The translations under genes were made by a program, and so were the position numbers. From positions 124,001 through 188,000 of the forward strand of contig NZ_NQKX01000005.1 of the NCBI RefSeq assembly GCF_002252635.1: a stretch of 64,000 nucleotides of DNA, in the 5' to 3' direction. The number at the start of each line of letters is the position of its first letter. The stretch's first letter is position 1. The notes below the pieces were generated by a model. The model did not search any database. It was not told where the DNA came from and was given only the letters and a program-made list of their open reading frames with translations. Origin of the DNA: Synechococcus sp. MW101C3 (GTDB lineage Bacteria > Cyanobacteriota > Cyanobacteriia > PCC-6307 > Cyanobiaceae). Of the stretch, positions 23,834 through 31,375 are shown piece by piece.

Positions 23834-24883
23834 ATGCTGCAACCCTTCCCTCCGCCGCTGGCGCGCACCTTGGTGGGCGGGCTGCGCGATCTGGTCGCCG
23901 TAGAAGGCGGCGCCACCAGCGAGCAGGCGCGGCTGCTCAGCAGCCTGGCGGTGCACCTGCTCGGGCTCACCCCAGACGAACTCACGGCCGCCGCCCCGCT
24001 GCCGCCCGAGGAGCTGGCGGCCCGACTGCCAGACGACGACAGCCGCCGCCGCTTCCTGCAGCTGGCGTTGATGCTGGAGCTTTGCCGCCATCCCCGCAGC
24101 GCCGCCCAGCTGCAGCGGCTGGAGGCCTTCAGCGACGCGATCGGCATCCACGGCGTGGAGCTGCGCCTCGTGCAGGACCTCTTCCACCGCACCGCCGCGG
24201 AAGCCACCGCCAGCTTCGTGCGTTGCTATGCCACCTTCATGCCCGAGCTGTCCGCCCGCCACGGCGCCCTGATGGCGGATCCCAGCAAGCAGCCTGGCAA
24301 GGATCAGGGCGGCGCTCCCGGTGACACCTTCTTCGCCCAGGTGCAGGGGCTGCGCGACTGCCCCCACGGCAGCCTCGGCTGGGCCTTCGTGCAGTTCTAC
24401 GCGCGCAACGGCCTGCCCCTGCCGGCCCGGAACACCCCGAACCCCGCCTACTACGTGAGCCATGACATGAACCACGTCATCACCGGCTACGAGCCGACGG
24501 GGCCGGGCGAGATCGCTCTGGGCGCCTTCAAGCTGGCGCTCCGCAACGACGACGCCAACTGGATGGCCTCGCTCGCCAACTTCCTCATCCATGAGGTGGG
24601 TCTGTTCGTGCACGGCAACGACAGCCAGTTCGTGCCCTACGGCGGCGACGGCGAGCCCTACAACGGCCTCAACGGCAAACGGGGAGCCCTCGATCTGCCG
24701 GGCGCGCCCGAGTTGCTGGCGGAAGCCTGGCGCCGGGGCGCCGCCTGCAGCGGTGATTTCAGCCGGCTCGATCACCTCGCCCTCGCCAGCGAGCCCCTGC
24801 TGGAGATCCGTCGCCGCTTCCACGTGCTGCCGCTGGAGCGGCCCATGCTCGACGAGCCGGAGTTCTGGCCCTATGAGGGCTGA
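23834..24883 (+). CDS. Coq4-motif protein with TerB-like N-terminus (A)
   Basis: 349 residues from the ATG at 23834. The C-terminal half has H210-D-x-x-H214 and Glu226, exactly the HDxxHx11E zinc motif of Coq4, within SHDMNHVITGYEP. Residues 70-125 are helical and resemble TerB (FLQLALMLELCRHPRSAAQL, then IGIHGVELRLVQDL). The C-terminus IRRRFHVLPLERP is shared with protein B at 28598-29605, so the two are paralogues. Coq4 acts in ubiquinone biosynthesis; cyanobacteria make plastoquinone instead, so the substrate is open. It converges with the radical SAM gene grrM, 37 bases away. Confidence 0.75.
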   Translation: MLQPFPPPLARTLVGGLRDLVAVEGGATSEQARLLSSLAVHLLGLTPDELTAAAPLPPEELAARLPDDDSRRRFLQLALMLELCRHPRSAAQLQRLEAFSDAIGIHGVELRLVQDLFHRTAAEATASFVRCYATFMPELSARHGALMADPSKQPGKDQGGAPGDTFFAQVQGLRDCPHGSLGWAFVQFYARNGLPLPARNTPNPAYYVSHDMNHVITGYEPTGPGEIALGAFKLALRNDDANWMASLANFLIHEVGLFVHGNDSQFVPYGGDGEPYNGLNGKRGALDLPGAPELLAEAWRRGAACSGDFSRLDHLALASEPLLEIRRRFHVLPLERPMLDEPEFWPYEG

Positions 24884-24920
24884 AGGCTCTGCTCCGCCGA
24901 TGGGCGGTTGAAGCCTCCGC

Positions 24921-26069
24921 TCAGCTGGTGAGCTCCAGTTCCCGCTCCAGGCCCGCCATCACCACATCGGCGCTGAGCTTGATGCGGTAGCGGCAGGCCT
25001 GGGTCTCGCTGCAGTCGAAGGTGCCGCGCTCCCAGTACTTGTTGCTGCCGGCGCCGCCGCCGCAGAGGCCGAAGTACTCGCACTCGGCCCGGCAGCGCTC
25101 CACGCCGGAGCGGATCTCGCTGTACACCTGCTGGAACTTGGCGCTCTCCACCACGGATTCCAGGCTGTCGGTGATCACGTTGCCGAAGGCGAAATCGCCG
25201 TAGGCGGCGGTGGCCACCGACAGCAGCTCGGGGTCAAAGGTAGAGAAGTTGCCGCGCGCATCCACGTTCACGATCGCGAACGGGTGGTTCATGTCAGTGC
25301 GTGCCAGCCGCTGATCGCCGCAGGCGAGGCCGGCGATCTCATCGAACTCCCGCAGGCGCAGAGCGCCGGGCTCGGCCCGCAGCCGCTCCCAGAAACGCTC
25401 CAGAAACGCCTGGTAGCGCGCCTCCGAGCGGGGGCGGGACAGGGTGGAGCTGAGGTTCTCTCCCTCGGTTTCCTCCATGTTGAAGGCCAGGTTGTCCATG
25501 CCCTGGCCGTGGAAGAAGTCGAACAGGGTGTCGGCGTGATCGAGGGCGTCGTCGGTGAGCACGGCGATCACCTGGAAGGGGATGCCGCGGCGCTGCAGCC
25601 AGCCGATGCCCCGCAGGCTGGCGGCATGACTGGGCAGGCCGGTGCGGGTGCGGCGGTGGGCGTCGTGCAGGAAGGCAGGGCCATCCAGGCTCACACCCAC
25701 GTGGATGTCATTGCGCTCGAAGCAATCGCACCAGGCGGCGTCGATCGTCATGGCGTTGGTCTGCAACGACTGCGCGATCTGCAGCGGCGGACCGTCCCGG
25801 CGGGCCAGTACGGAGCGGATCAGCGCGGTGGCCTCGTCGTAGAAGGCGATCGGCATGGTGAGCGGCTCACCGGCATGCCACAGCAGGGTGAAGTCGTCGG
25901 TGGCGAAGGGGCTCTCCAGCACCCGCTCCAGCGTGCGCTCCAGCAGCTCCAGCGGCAGCCGGCTGCGGTCGTCGCGGCTGGGCAGGTAGCAGTAGTCGCA
26001 GTCGAGGTTGCAGAACGGGGTGGGCTGCACCACCAGCAGCCGCAGGGGACCGAACGCGGGGGAGGTCAA
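24921..26069 (-). CDS. grrM: GRRM-type radical SAM/SPASM enzyme
   Basis: About 382 residues from the TTG at 26069, just after the grrA stop; an ATG at 26102 overlapping grrA is also possible. VQPTPFCNLDCDYCYLPSRD has the radical SAM CxxxCxxC cluster site. LLWHAGEPLTMP and SLQTNAMTIDAAWCDCF follow. The C-terminal SPASM region has Cys spacing in CRAECEYFGLCGGG and CSETQACRYRIK for auxiliary Fe-S clusters. This matches the family named GRRM for its link to Gly-rich-repeat peptides. Related enzymes make aromatic-to-X3 cyclophane crosslinks, so GrrA is the presumed substrate. Confidence 0.9.
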   Translation of the reverse strand: MTSPAFGPLRLLVVQPTPFCNLDCDYCYLPSRDDRSRLPLELLERTLERVLESPFATDDFTLLWHAGEPLTMPIAFYDEATALIRSVLARRDGPPLQIAQSLQTNAMTIDAAWCDCFERNDIHVGVSLDGPAFLHDAHRRTRTGLPSHAASLRGIGWLQRRGIPFQVIAVLTDDALDHADTLFDFFHGQGMDNLAFNMEETEGENLSSTLSRPRSEARYQAFLERFWERLRAEPGALRLREFDEIAGLACGDQRLARTDMNHPFAIVNVDARGNFSTFDPELLSVATAAYGDFAFGNVITDSLESVVESAKFQQVYSEIRSGVERCRAECEYFGLCGGGAGSNKYWERGTFDCSETQACRYRIKLSADVVMAGLERELELTS

Positions 26070-26073
26070 CGGC

Positions 26074-26520
26074 TCACCAGAAGTTGCGGAAGCCGCCGCC
26101 ATTGCGGAACCCCCCATTGCCGAAGCCGCCGTTAGGCCAGCCACCTCCGTTGCGGAAGCCGCCGTTCCAGAAGCCGCCATTGCGGAAGCCACCGTTAGAG
26201 AAGCCGCCATTGCGCCAACCGACCCGCGGCCCGTTCACAAACACGTAGGCCAGCACATCGTCGGGGATGGCCTTGGTTGCTGCCGGCTCCTGGCCATCGA
26301 CGGCCAGATCCTGGCCATGGACCGCGCCGGTTTCCAGCTCGCGAACCGCCCCGGCGATGCGGCGCAGACGGGCCTCCACGCTGAGGCTGTCCGGTTCAGG
26401 ACCGTCGCGGCTCGGGCTGGCGGCGCCAGCGGCAGCCAGCGCTTCGGCGGCCGGGATCAGCGGCAGGATCGCCAGGAACAACAGAAAGCCGAACTGCCTG
26501 GGACGCGGAAGGAAAGCCAT
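26074..26520 (-). CDS. grrA: Gly-rich repeat precursor peptide (GrrA-type)
   Basis: 148 residues. A signal peptide is likely (basic start, GFLLFLAILPLIP core, cleavage near EALAAAG). Residues 30-98 form the leader, including DSLSVEARLRRIAGAV and AIPDDVLAYVFVNG. From residue 101 to the end the chain is Gly/Asn-rich with nine aromatic-X-Asn triplets: W102RN, F107SN, F112RN, F117WN, F122RN, W128PN, F133GN, F138RN and F144RN. These triplets are what a three-residue cyclophane-forming enzyme would act on. The signal peptide implies an exported product. The grrM coding region starts within 5 bases of the stop. Confidence 0.9.
   Translation of the reverse strand: MAFLPRPRQFGFLLFLAILPLIPAAEALAAAGAASPSRDGPEPDSLSVEARLRRIAGAVRELETGAVHGQDLAVDGQEPAATKAIPDDVLAYVFVNGPRVGWRNGGFSNGGFRNGGFWNGGFRNGGGWPNGGFGNGGFRNGGGFRNFW
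26077..26220 (-). repeat. Gly-rich NGGF-x-N coding repeat
   Basis: Fifteen-base units encoding NGGF-x (the x varies S, R, W, R, G, R) repeat along the grrA 3' half, with two spaced variants carrying Trp. The third codon positions vary little, so recent unit duplication may have contributed. It is a protein-coding repeat, not an array. Confidence 0.85.
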
Positions 26521-26578
26521 CGGAAGTGAAACCTGGAGAACGGAAGAAGCGGAGGGCGAGGGCGTGGGGCGGGGTGAC

Positions 26579-27526
26579 TCAGGGCGCAGACGGGGCGGAA
26601 GACGCTGCCGCTGGACCCTGGGGACGGATCGCCTCGTAATTCAGCAACACCGTTTCGAAATAGGTGCGAATGCGCTCAGACGGCACCCCCAGCATCCCCT
26701 TCGGACCCACCCAGCGATCCACGCTGGCCACTGCCTCGGGATCGCCGTCCACATAGCCCTGCAGCATCCGAGCGATTGCCAGGTTGGTGAAGTCGCGGAA
26801 GGCGGAATCGTTTTCAGGCACCACGCAACCCACCGCGTAGCGCTCATAGGGCAGCTCCGGCGTGACCACCAGGCCGGTGGCACCGAGACTGCTGACCTTG
26901 CCGATCAGCAGGGTGGTGTCCCCCATCACGCCGTCCAGCTGGCCGGCCTGCAGCGCCGCCACCGCCTCCCCCAGCCCGGCGAAGGGAACAGCGCGTGCCT
27001 TGGGCTGGATGCCCTTCAACACCGCCTCACCGAGGGAACCCGGCACGGCACCGATGCGGCGGCCCAGCAGCGAGGCTGCTGAGCCATCGATCCGGCCCGC
27101 CGGGGCCAGCACGCGGATGCCGGAGAGCCCGATCGGCAGGGTGTAATCCACCTGGGCATCGCGGGCCCAGGAGAAGGGCACACCGCAGGCGAGGGCCAGT
27201 TCTCCCTTGCCCACCCGGCGCACCAGCTCGGCGGGATCGCTCACCGGCTCGAACCGCACAGTGATGGGCCGCCCCAGCGCTGCGGACAGCTCTGCCTGGA
27301 CGCGGCGCACCACCTCCACCCCATAGCCGACGGGCTGGCCACTGCTGTCTCGGAAGCTGAGGGGGGGTAACAGGGGTTCGCTCCCCACCACCAGCTCACC
27401 GGTGACGGCCACCCGCTGCAGCACCCCCTCGGCACGAGCCGCTGCGGCCGGCATCACGGCCGCCAGCAACGCAAGGACCACCGAGGTGAGCCGAAGGCTC
27501 GGGCTCGAGAAGCGGCAGAACGGCAT
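26579..27526 (-). CDS. grrP: Periplasmic solute-binding protein of GRRM cluster
   Basis: 315 residues. It has an N-terminal signal region (LTSVVLALLAAVMPAAAARA). The rest is a bacterial extracellular solute-binding protein of family 3: GVLQRVAVTGELVVGSEPLL, GYGVEVVRRVQAELSAALGR, QLDGVMGDTTLLIGK and RYAVGCVVPENDSAF. No ABC permease or ATPase is nearby, fitting the orphan binding protein recorded for GRRM systems. It lies 58 bases upstream of grrA on the same strand, so transcription likely runs grrP-grrA-grrM. Ligand unknown; it may bind or present the modified peptide. Confidence 0.85.
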   Translation of the reverse strand: MPFCRFSSPSLRLTSVVLALLAAVMPAAAARAEGVLQRVAVTGELVVGSEPLLPPLSFRDSSGQPVGYGVEVVRRVQAELSAALGRPITVRFEPVSDPAELVRRVGKGELALACGVPFSWARDAQVDYTLPIGLSGIRVLAPAGRIDGSAASLLGRRIGAVPGSLGEAVLKGIQPKARAVPFAGLGEAVAALQAGQLDGVMGDTTLLIGKVSSLGATGLVVTPELPYERYAVGCVVPENDSAFRDFTNLAIARMLQGYVDGDPEAVASVDRWVGPKGMLGVPSERIRTYFETVLLNYEAIRPQGPAAASSAPSAP

Positions 27527-27652
27527 GGCTCACGGCATCGATAACCCGGCATCACTCTGCTGCCACTGGGCCAGGCGCGCCACAAGCCTGGAACCAACGC
27601 CATAAATCCACAACGCCAGGTCCACGACGCCAGGCCCGGGTGGTGGCCACGC

Positions 27653-28528
27653 TCAGCCGCCGCTCGGGAGGTAGCGCATGCTCAGATCCAGCCAGCGGCT
27701 GCGGGTGACCGGCGCGCTGGTGGAGATCAGATCGATGCCGGTGGCGGCGTAATCGCGCAGCTGTTCAGGTTGCACCCCCGACGCTTCCAGCACCACCGCC
27801 CGCCCCTGCGCTGCCGCCAGAGCCCGCAGCTGCGGCACCAACGCCTGCAGGGCCGGCGGGGCGAATTCATCGAGCAGCACCGCATCGGCGCCGGCACGCA
27901 CGGCGGCTTCGGCCTCGGCGGCAGTTTCCGCCTCCACGATCACCCGCGCCGGCCAGGGCGCCGCCGCCCGCACCGCCGCGATCGCCGGCCCCACCCCGCC
28001 GCTCCAGGCCAGGTGGTTCTCCTTGAGCATGGCCGCGTCATCGAGGCCGAAGCGGTGGTTCAAACCGCCGCCGCAGCGCACGGCGTACTTCTCCAGCAGC
28101 CGCAGGCCGGGCGTGGTCTTGCGGGTGTCGGCCAGGGCCACGCCGCTGCCCGCCAGCTCAGCCACCAGCCGGGCGGTGGCGGTGGCGATGCCGCTCAGGC
28201 GCATGGCCAGGTTGAGGGCCGTGCGTTCCCCCGCCACCAGGGCCGGCGCTGCCCCCTCCAGCTCCAGCAACGCTTGCCCCGCCCGCACCGGCGTCCCCTC
28301 CGCCAGCCGATCGCGCACCACCACCCCCGGATCCAGCAGCCGGAACAGGGGCTCCACAAGCACGCCGCCGCAGAACAACCCATCGGCCTTGGCGATCCAG
28401 TGGGCTCGGCCCCGGGCACCGGTCAGGGCCGGGGCGGTGAGATCGCCGCGGCCGAGATCCTCCGCCAGCCAGCCACGCAGCTGCTGTTCAAGAGCAGGTC
28501 TGAAAGGCAGCAGGGGCGGCTGTGTCAC
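27653..28528 (-). CDS. nadC: Nicotinate-nucleotide pyrophosphorylase
   Basis: 291 residues from the GTG at 28528. Quinolinate phosphoribosyltransferase of NAD synthesis. Typical motifs: LAEDLGRGDLTAPAL at the start, ERTALNLAMRLSGIATATA, ADTRKTTPGLRLLEKYAVRC (quinolinate-binding Arg/Lys), GGGLNHRFGLDDAAMLKENH and VEAETAAEAEAAV. LLDEFAPPAL and LEASGVQPEQLRDYAATG close the barrel. The length is standard. It is on the same strand as grrP, 126 bases upstream of it, and follows Coq4-motif gene B. Confidence 0.96.
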   Translation of the reverse strand: MTQPPLLPFRPALEQQLRGWLAEDLGRGDLTAPALTGARGRAHWIAKADGLFCGGVLVEPLFRLLDPGVVVRDRLAEGTPVRAGQALLELEGAAPALVAGERTALNLAMRLSGIATATARLVAELAGSGVALADTRKTTPGLRLLEKYAVRCGGGLNHRFGLDDAAMLKENHLAWSGGVGPAIAAVRAAAPWPARVIVEAETAAEAEAAVRAGADAVLLDEFAPPALQALVPQLRALAAAQGRAVVLEASGVQPEQLRDYAATGIDLISTSAPVTRSRWLDLSMRYLPSGG

Positions 28529-28597
28529 CGGGGAAAGGCGGGGGGAGGCGGGGCAGCCAGCGTGGAAAAGCGGGGCAGACGGATCAGACGGGGCCGT

Positions 28598-29605
28598 TCA
28601 ATCCATGATCGACGCCGGCCATTCGGGCTCCCGGCCGCGGGGCAGCACGTTGAAGCGCTGGCGCACCAGCTCCAGCGGGTCGGCGAAGTGGTCCCAGGGG
28701 TCGATGGCGGCGATCAGATCCACCGACACCTGGGCGCCGTGGGCCATGCCGGCGAACAGGCGCTCCACATCGAGCGCCTCACGCTCACCCGGGATGAACG
28801 GGGTGGCGCCGATGCCCAGCTCGAATTCCGCCAGCGCGAACATCAGCACATAGAACGGGTCCACCCGCTCAAAGCCCGCCTGGAAGCCGAGCACAGCCCC
28901 CTCTTCGGCGGCAGTAGTGCCGTAACCGCCCAGCACGTGGCAGCAGTCGTGGTGCATCACCGGCGGCGGCGGGCCGCCCAGCTCTCCGGGGAATCCGAAG
29001 CGGTTGCGGTCGATGAAGGCGGCATAGGCCAGGCCGAAGCTGCCGGCGGGGTAGTGGCGCAGGGCCCGGTAACGCTCCGCCATGGCGGTGTCCTCCTGCC
29101 GCAGCAACACCCGCGCCACCCCCAGGGCACCGCGCAGCCCCTCCTGCTCCAGGGTGGCCCGCGCCGCCGACGCGATGAAGCCGCGCCTGGCGATGTCGAG
29201 GCGCACCATGGCCAGCCGCTGCTCCATCACCTGGCCGAAGGTGCGCACCGGCGCCGGGTCCACCGCCAGGGCTGCCGCCGCCTGCTCCAGCAGCTGCTGC
29301 TGCACCGGGGAGGTGGCACCGTCGAGCAGTGCCACCAGGGTCATGCCGCGCAGGATGCGCTCGCGCCACTGGGGATCGGCAGTGACGGCCTGCACCCGTT
29401 CGGCCAGCTGGTCGGGGCTGATCGGCGCCAGCGCCTCCAGGTCGCAGTCGATCTGCAGCAGGTGATCACGCACGCCGCGGATGGCGGCGAGGGCCTTGGC
29501 CGTGGGCGCGCCATTGCAGCGGGCCACCGTGAGCAGGGCCGCCAGAGCGGCGGCGCCGATGGCCTGGCGCTGCTCCAACGGAAGCTGAGCCCTGGGATCG
29601 ATCAC
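28598..29605 (-). CDS. Coq4-motif protein with TerB-like N-terminus (B)
   Basis: 335 residues from the GTG at 29605. H219-D-C-C-H223 and Glu235 in MHHDCCHVLGGYGT reproduce HDxxHx11E exactly. An N-terminal TerB-like segment reads LVALLDGATSPVQQQLLEQA then AAALAVDPAPVRTFGQVMEQ. The C-terminus LVRQRFNVLPRGREPEWP is like that of protein A (23834-24883). The order with mnmE, nadC and rsh is a conserved picocyanobacterial neighbourhood as far as I recall. The substrate is unknown; a role on an isoprenoid quinone or lipid is an inference from the motif. Confidence 0.75.
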   Translation of the reverse strand: MIDPRAQLPLEQRQAIGAAALAALLTVARCNGAPTAKALAAIRGVRDHLLQIDCDLEALAPISPDQLAERVQAVTADPQWRERILRGMTLVALLDGATSPVQQQLLEQAAAALAVDPAPVRTFGQVMEQRLAMVRLDIARRGFIASAARATLEQEGLRGALGVARVLLRQEDTAMAERYRALRHYPAGSFGLAYAAFIDRNRFGFPGELGGPPPPVMHHDCCHVLGGYGTTAAEEGAVLGFQAGFERVDPFYVLMFALAEFELGIGATPFIPGEREALDVERLFAGMAHGAQVSVDLIAAIDPWDHFADPLELVRQRFNVLPRGREPEWPASIMD

Positions 29606-29666
29606 CGCACAGCTCCACGCCGTGAGGCCATTGTGCTCAGCCCTCTTTGCTGTGCTCCGCCCCGTT

Positions 29667-31043
29667 TCATTTGCCGATGCAGAAGCGCGCGAACACCCGA
29701 TCGAGCACGGCTTCGCTCACCTCCTCGCCGGTGATCTCACCGAGGCTGCGCACGGCGGCGCGCAGATCGATCGTCCAGAAATCCCACGGCAGCTGGGCCG
29801 CGGCGGCCTCCAGGCTGCGGCCGAGGGCAGCGGCAGCGGCGGCGGCCAGCTCGCGCTGACGGCCATTGAGCGCCACCTGCAGGCCCTGCAGCTCGGTGGC
29901 ACCGCAGCGCTGCAGCAGCGTCTCCACGAGCACCTCGCAGCCCTCACCGGTGCGGGCGCTGATCGCCACCTCGAGCGGAAACCCGGGGCCGGTCGGGGCC
30001 ACCGCACCGGTGGCAAGGCCGGCGGCATCGGCCTTGTTGCCCACCAGCAGCAGCACCGCACCGTCCGGCACCAGGTCGCGTAGCTCCTGGTCGTCGTCGC
30101 TCCAGCCGGTGGTGAGATCGAACAGCAGCAGCACCGCATCGGCGGCGGCCAGGGCGGCGCGGCTGCGCGCGATGCCGAGGCGTTCCACCGCATCGCTGGT
30201 GGGACGGATGCCGGCCGTGTCGAGCAGGGTGAGCGGCACACCCTCCAGCACCAGCTCGCTTTCGAGCAGGTCGCGGGTGGTGCCGGGGGTGTCGGTCACG
30301 ATCGCGCGCTCCCGGCGGCTGAGCCGGTTGAGCAGGCTCGACTTGCCCACGTTGGGGCGTCCCACGATCGCCACCCGCAGCCCGTCACGCAGCAACTCCC
30401 CCTGGCGCGCCTCGGCCACCAGAGCCTCGAGCGCCTGGCGCACCTCCGTGAGCGCCGCCACCACTGCGGCGGCATCGAGCGGCGGCAGGTTCTCCTCGAA
30501 ATCCACCCGTGCCTCCAGTTCGGCCAGCTGGTCGAGCAGCTGCTCCCGCAAGGCAGTGATGCGGCGCTGCAGGCCGCCATCGAGGCCCGCCATCGCCAGC
30601 TGGGCGGCCCGTTGGCTGCGGGCAGCGATCAGGTCGCCGATCGCCTCGGCGCGGGTGAGATCGAGGCGACCGTTCAGAAAGGCCCGCTGGCTGAATTCAC
30701 CGGCGGAGGCACGGCGGCAGCCGTGGGCCAGCACCAGCGCCAGCACGCGCTGCACGGCGATCAGGCCGCCGTGGCAGTGCAGTTCCACCACGTCCTCGCG
30801 GGTGAAGCTGCGCGGTGCCTTCATCAGCAGCAGCAGAGCCTCATCCACCCGTTCGCCGCTGGCCGGGTCCACCACATGGCCATAGAGCACGCGGTGGCTG
30901 TCCCAGACCTGCTGCCCCGGGGCGCGGAACAGGGTGCGGCCGATCGACTCCGCCGCCGGGCCGGACATCCTGACGATCGCCACACTCCCCAGGCCCGGTG
31001 CCACGGCCGTGGCGATCGCAGCGATGGTGTCGTCCCAATCCAA
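29667..31043 (-). CDS. mnmE: tRNA modification GTPase MnmE
   Basis: 458 residues from the TTG at 31043. With MnmG it makes the cmnm5 group on U34 of tRNAs. N-terminal tetrahydrofolate-binding domain (DTIAAIATAVAPGLGSVAIV), then helical part (FTREDVVELHCHGG, GEFSQRAFLNGRLDLTRAEA). The inserted G domain has GRPNVGKSSLLNRLSRRERA, VTDTPGTTRDLL, DTAG and NKAD. It ends in the formyl-transfer tail FARFCIGK (C-x-G-K). All motifs are intact. An upstream in-frame extension lacks a good start. Confidence 0.96.
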   Translation of the reverse strand: MDWDDTIAAIATAVAPGLGSVAIVRMSGPAAESIGRTLFRAPGQQVWDSHRVLYGHVVDPASGERVDEALLLLMKAPRSFTREDVVELHCHGGLIAVQRVLALVLAHGCRRASAGEFSQRAFLNGRLDLTRAEAIGDLIAARSQRAAQLAMAGLDGGLQRRITALREQLLDQLAELEARVDFEENLPPLDAAAVVAALTEVRQALEALVAEARQGELLRDGLRVAIVGRPNVGKSSLLNRLSRRERAIVTDTPGTTRDLLESELVLEGVPLTLLDTAGIRPTSDAVERLGIARSRAALAAADAVLLLFDLTTGWSDDDQELRDLVPDGAVLLLVGNKADAAGLATGAVAPTGPGFPLEVAISARTGEGCEVLVETLLQRCGATELQGLQVALNGRQRELAAAAAAALGRSLEAAAAQLPWDFWTIDLRAAVRSLGEITGEEVSEAVLDRVFARFCIGK

Positions 31044-31096
31044 CCGGCCCTGGCGGCGACGGACGCTCCAGTCTCGGCTGCGGCGGAGCCCGGTGT

Positions 31097-31285
31097 TCAG
31101 CCGCGGCTGAAGCCGGGGCAGAGCATCAGGTCGATGTGGCCGCCACTGGGCTGGCGCCACTCACGGAATTCGGCGGCCAGCGCCCTGTGTTCGCGGCCCT
31201 GGCGATCAGCTTCGAGCGTCTGGAGCCGTTGATGCACGAGGTCGAGGGTGTCGTCGATCAGCTGGGCGGCCTGTTCGGAGGTCAT
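31097..31285 (-). CDS. Small conserved-looking hypothetical
   Basis: 62 residues from the ATG at 31285, with sequence MTSEQAAQLIDDTLDLVHQR and QGREHRALAAEFREWRQPSG. It is mostly helical and charged, ending in a Gly-rich LMLCPGFSRG. It lies between selO and mnmE on the same strand, 53 bases before the mnmE start, so it is probably co-transcribed. I do not recognise the family; composition and frame are normal for a real gene. Confidence 0.55.
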   Translation of the reverse strand: MTSEQAAQLIDDTLDLVHQRLQTLEADRQGREHRALAAEFREWRQPSGGHIDLMLCPGFSRG

Positions 31286-31375
31286 GGCGAGGCATCGAGA
31301 CGGAAACCGGTGACTGAATTCAGACAGAGCCCCGCTGGGGCAGCTGTAGCGCCAAACACCCGAAGACACCTGAGG

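Noticed and set aside
26077..26220. Fifteen-base repeats in grrA as a CRISPR array
   Set aside because: Units are contiguous, in frame and encode NGGFxN peptide repeats.
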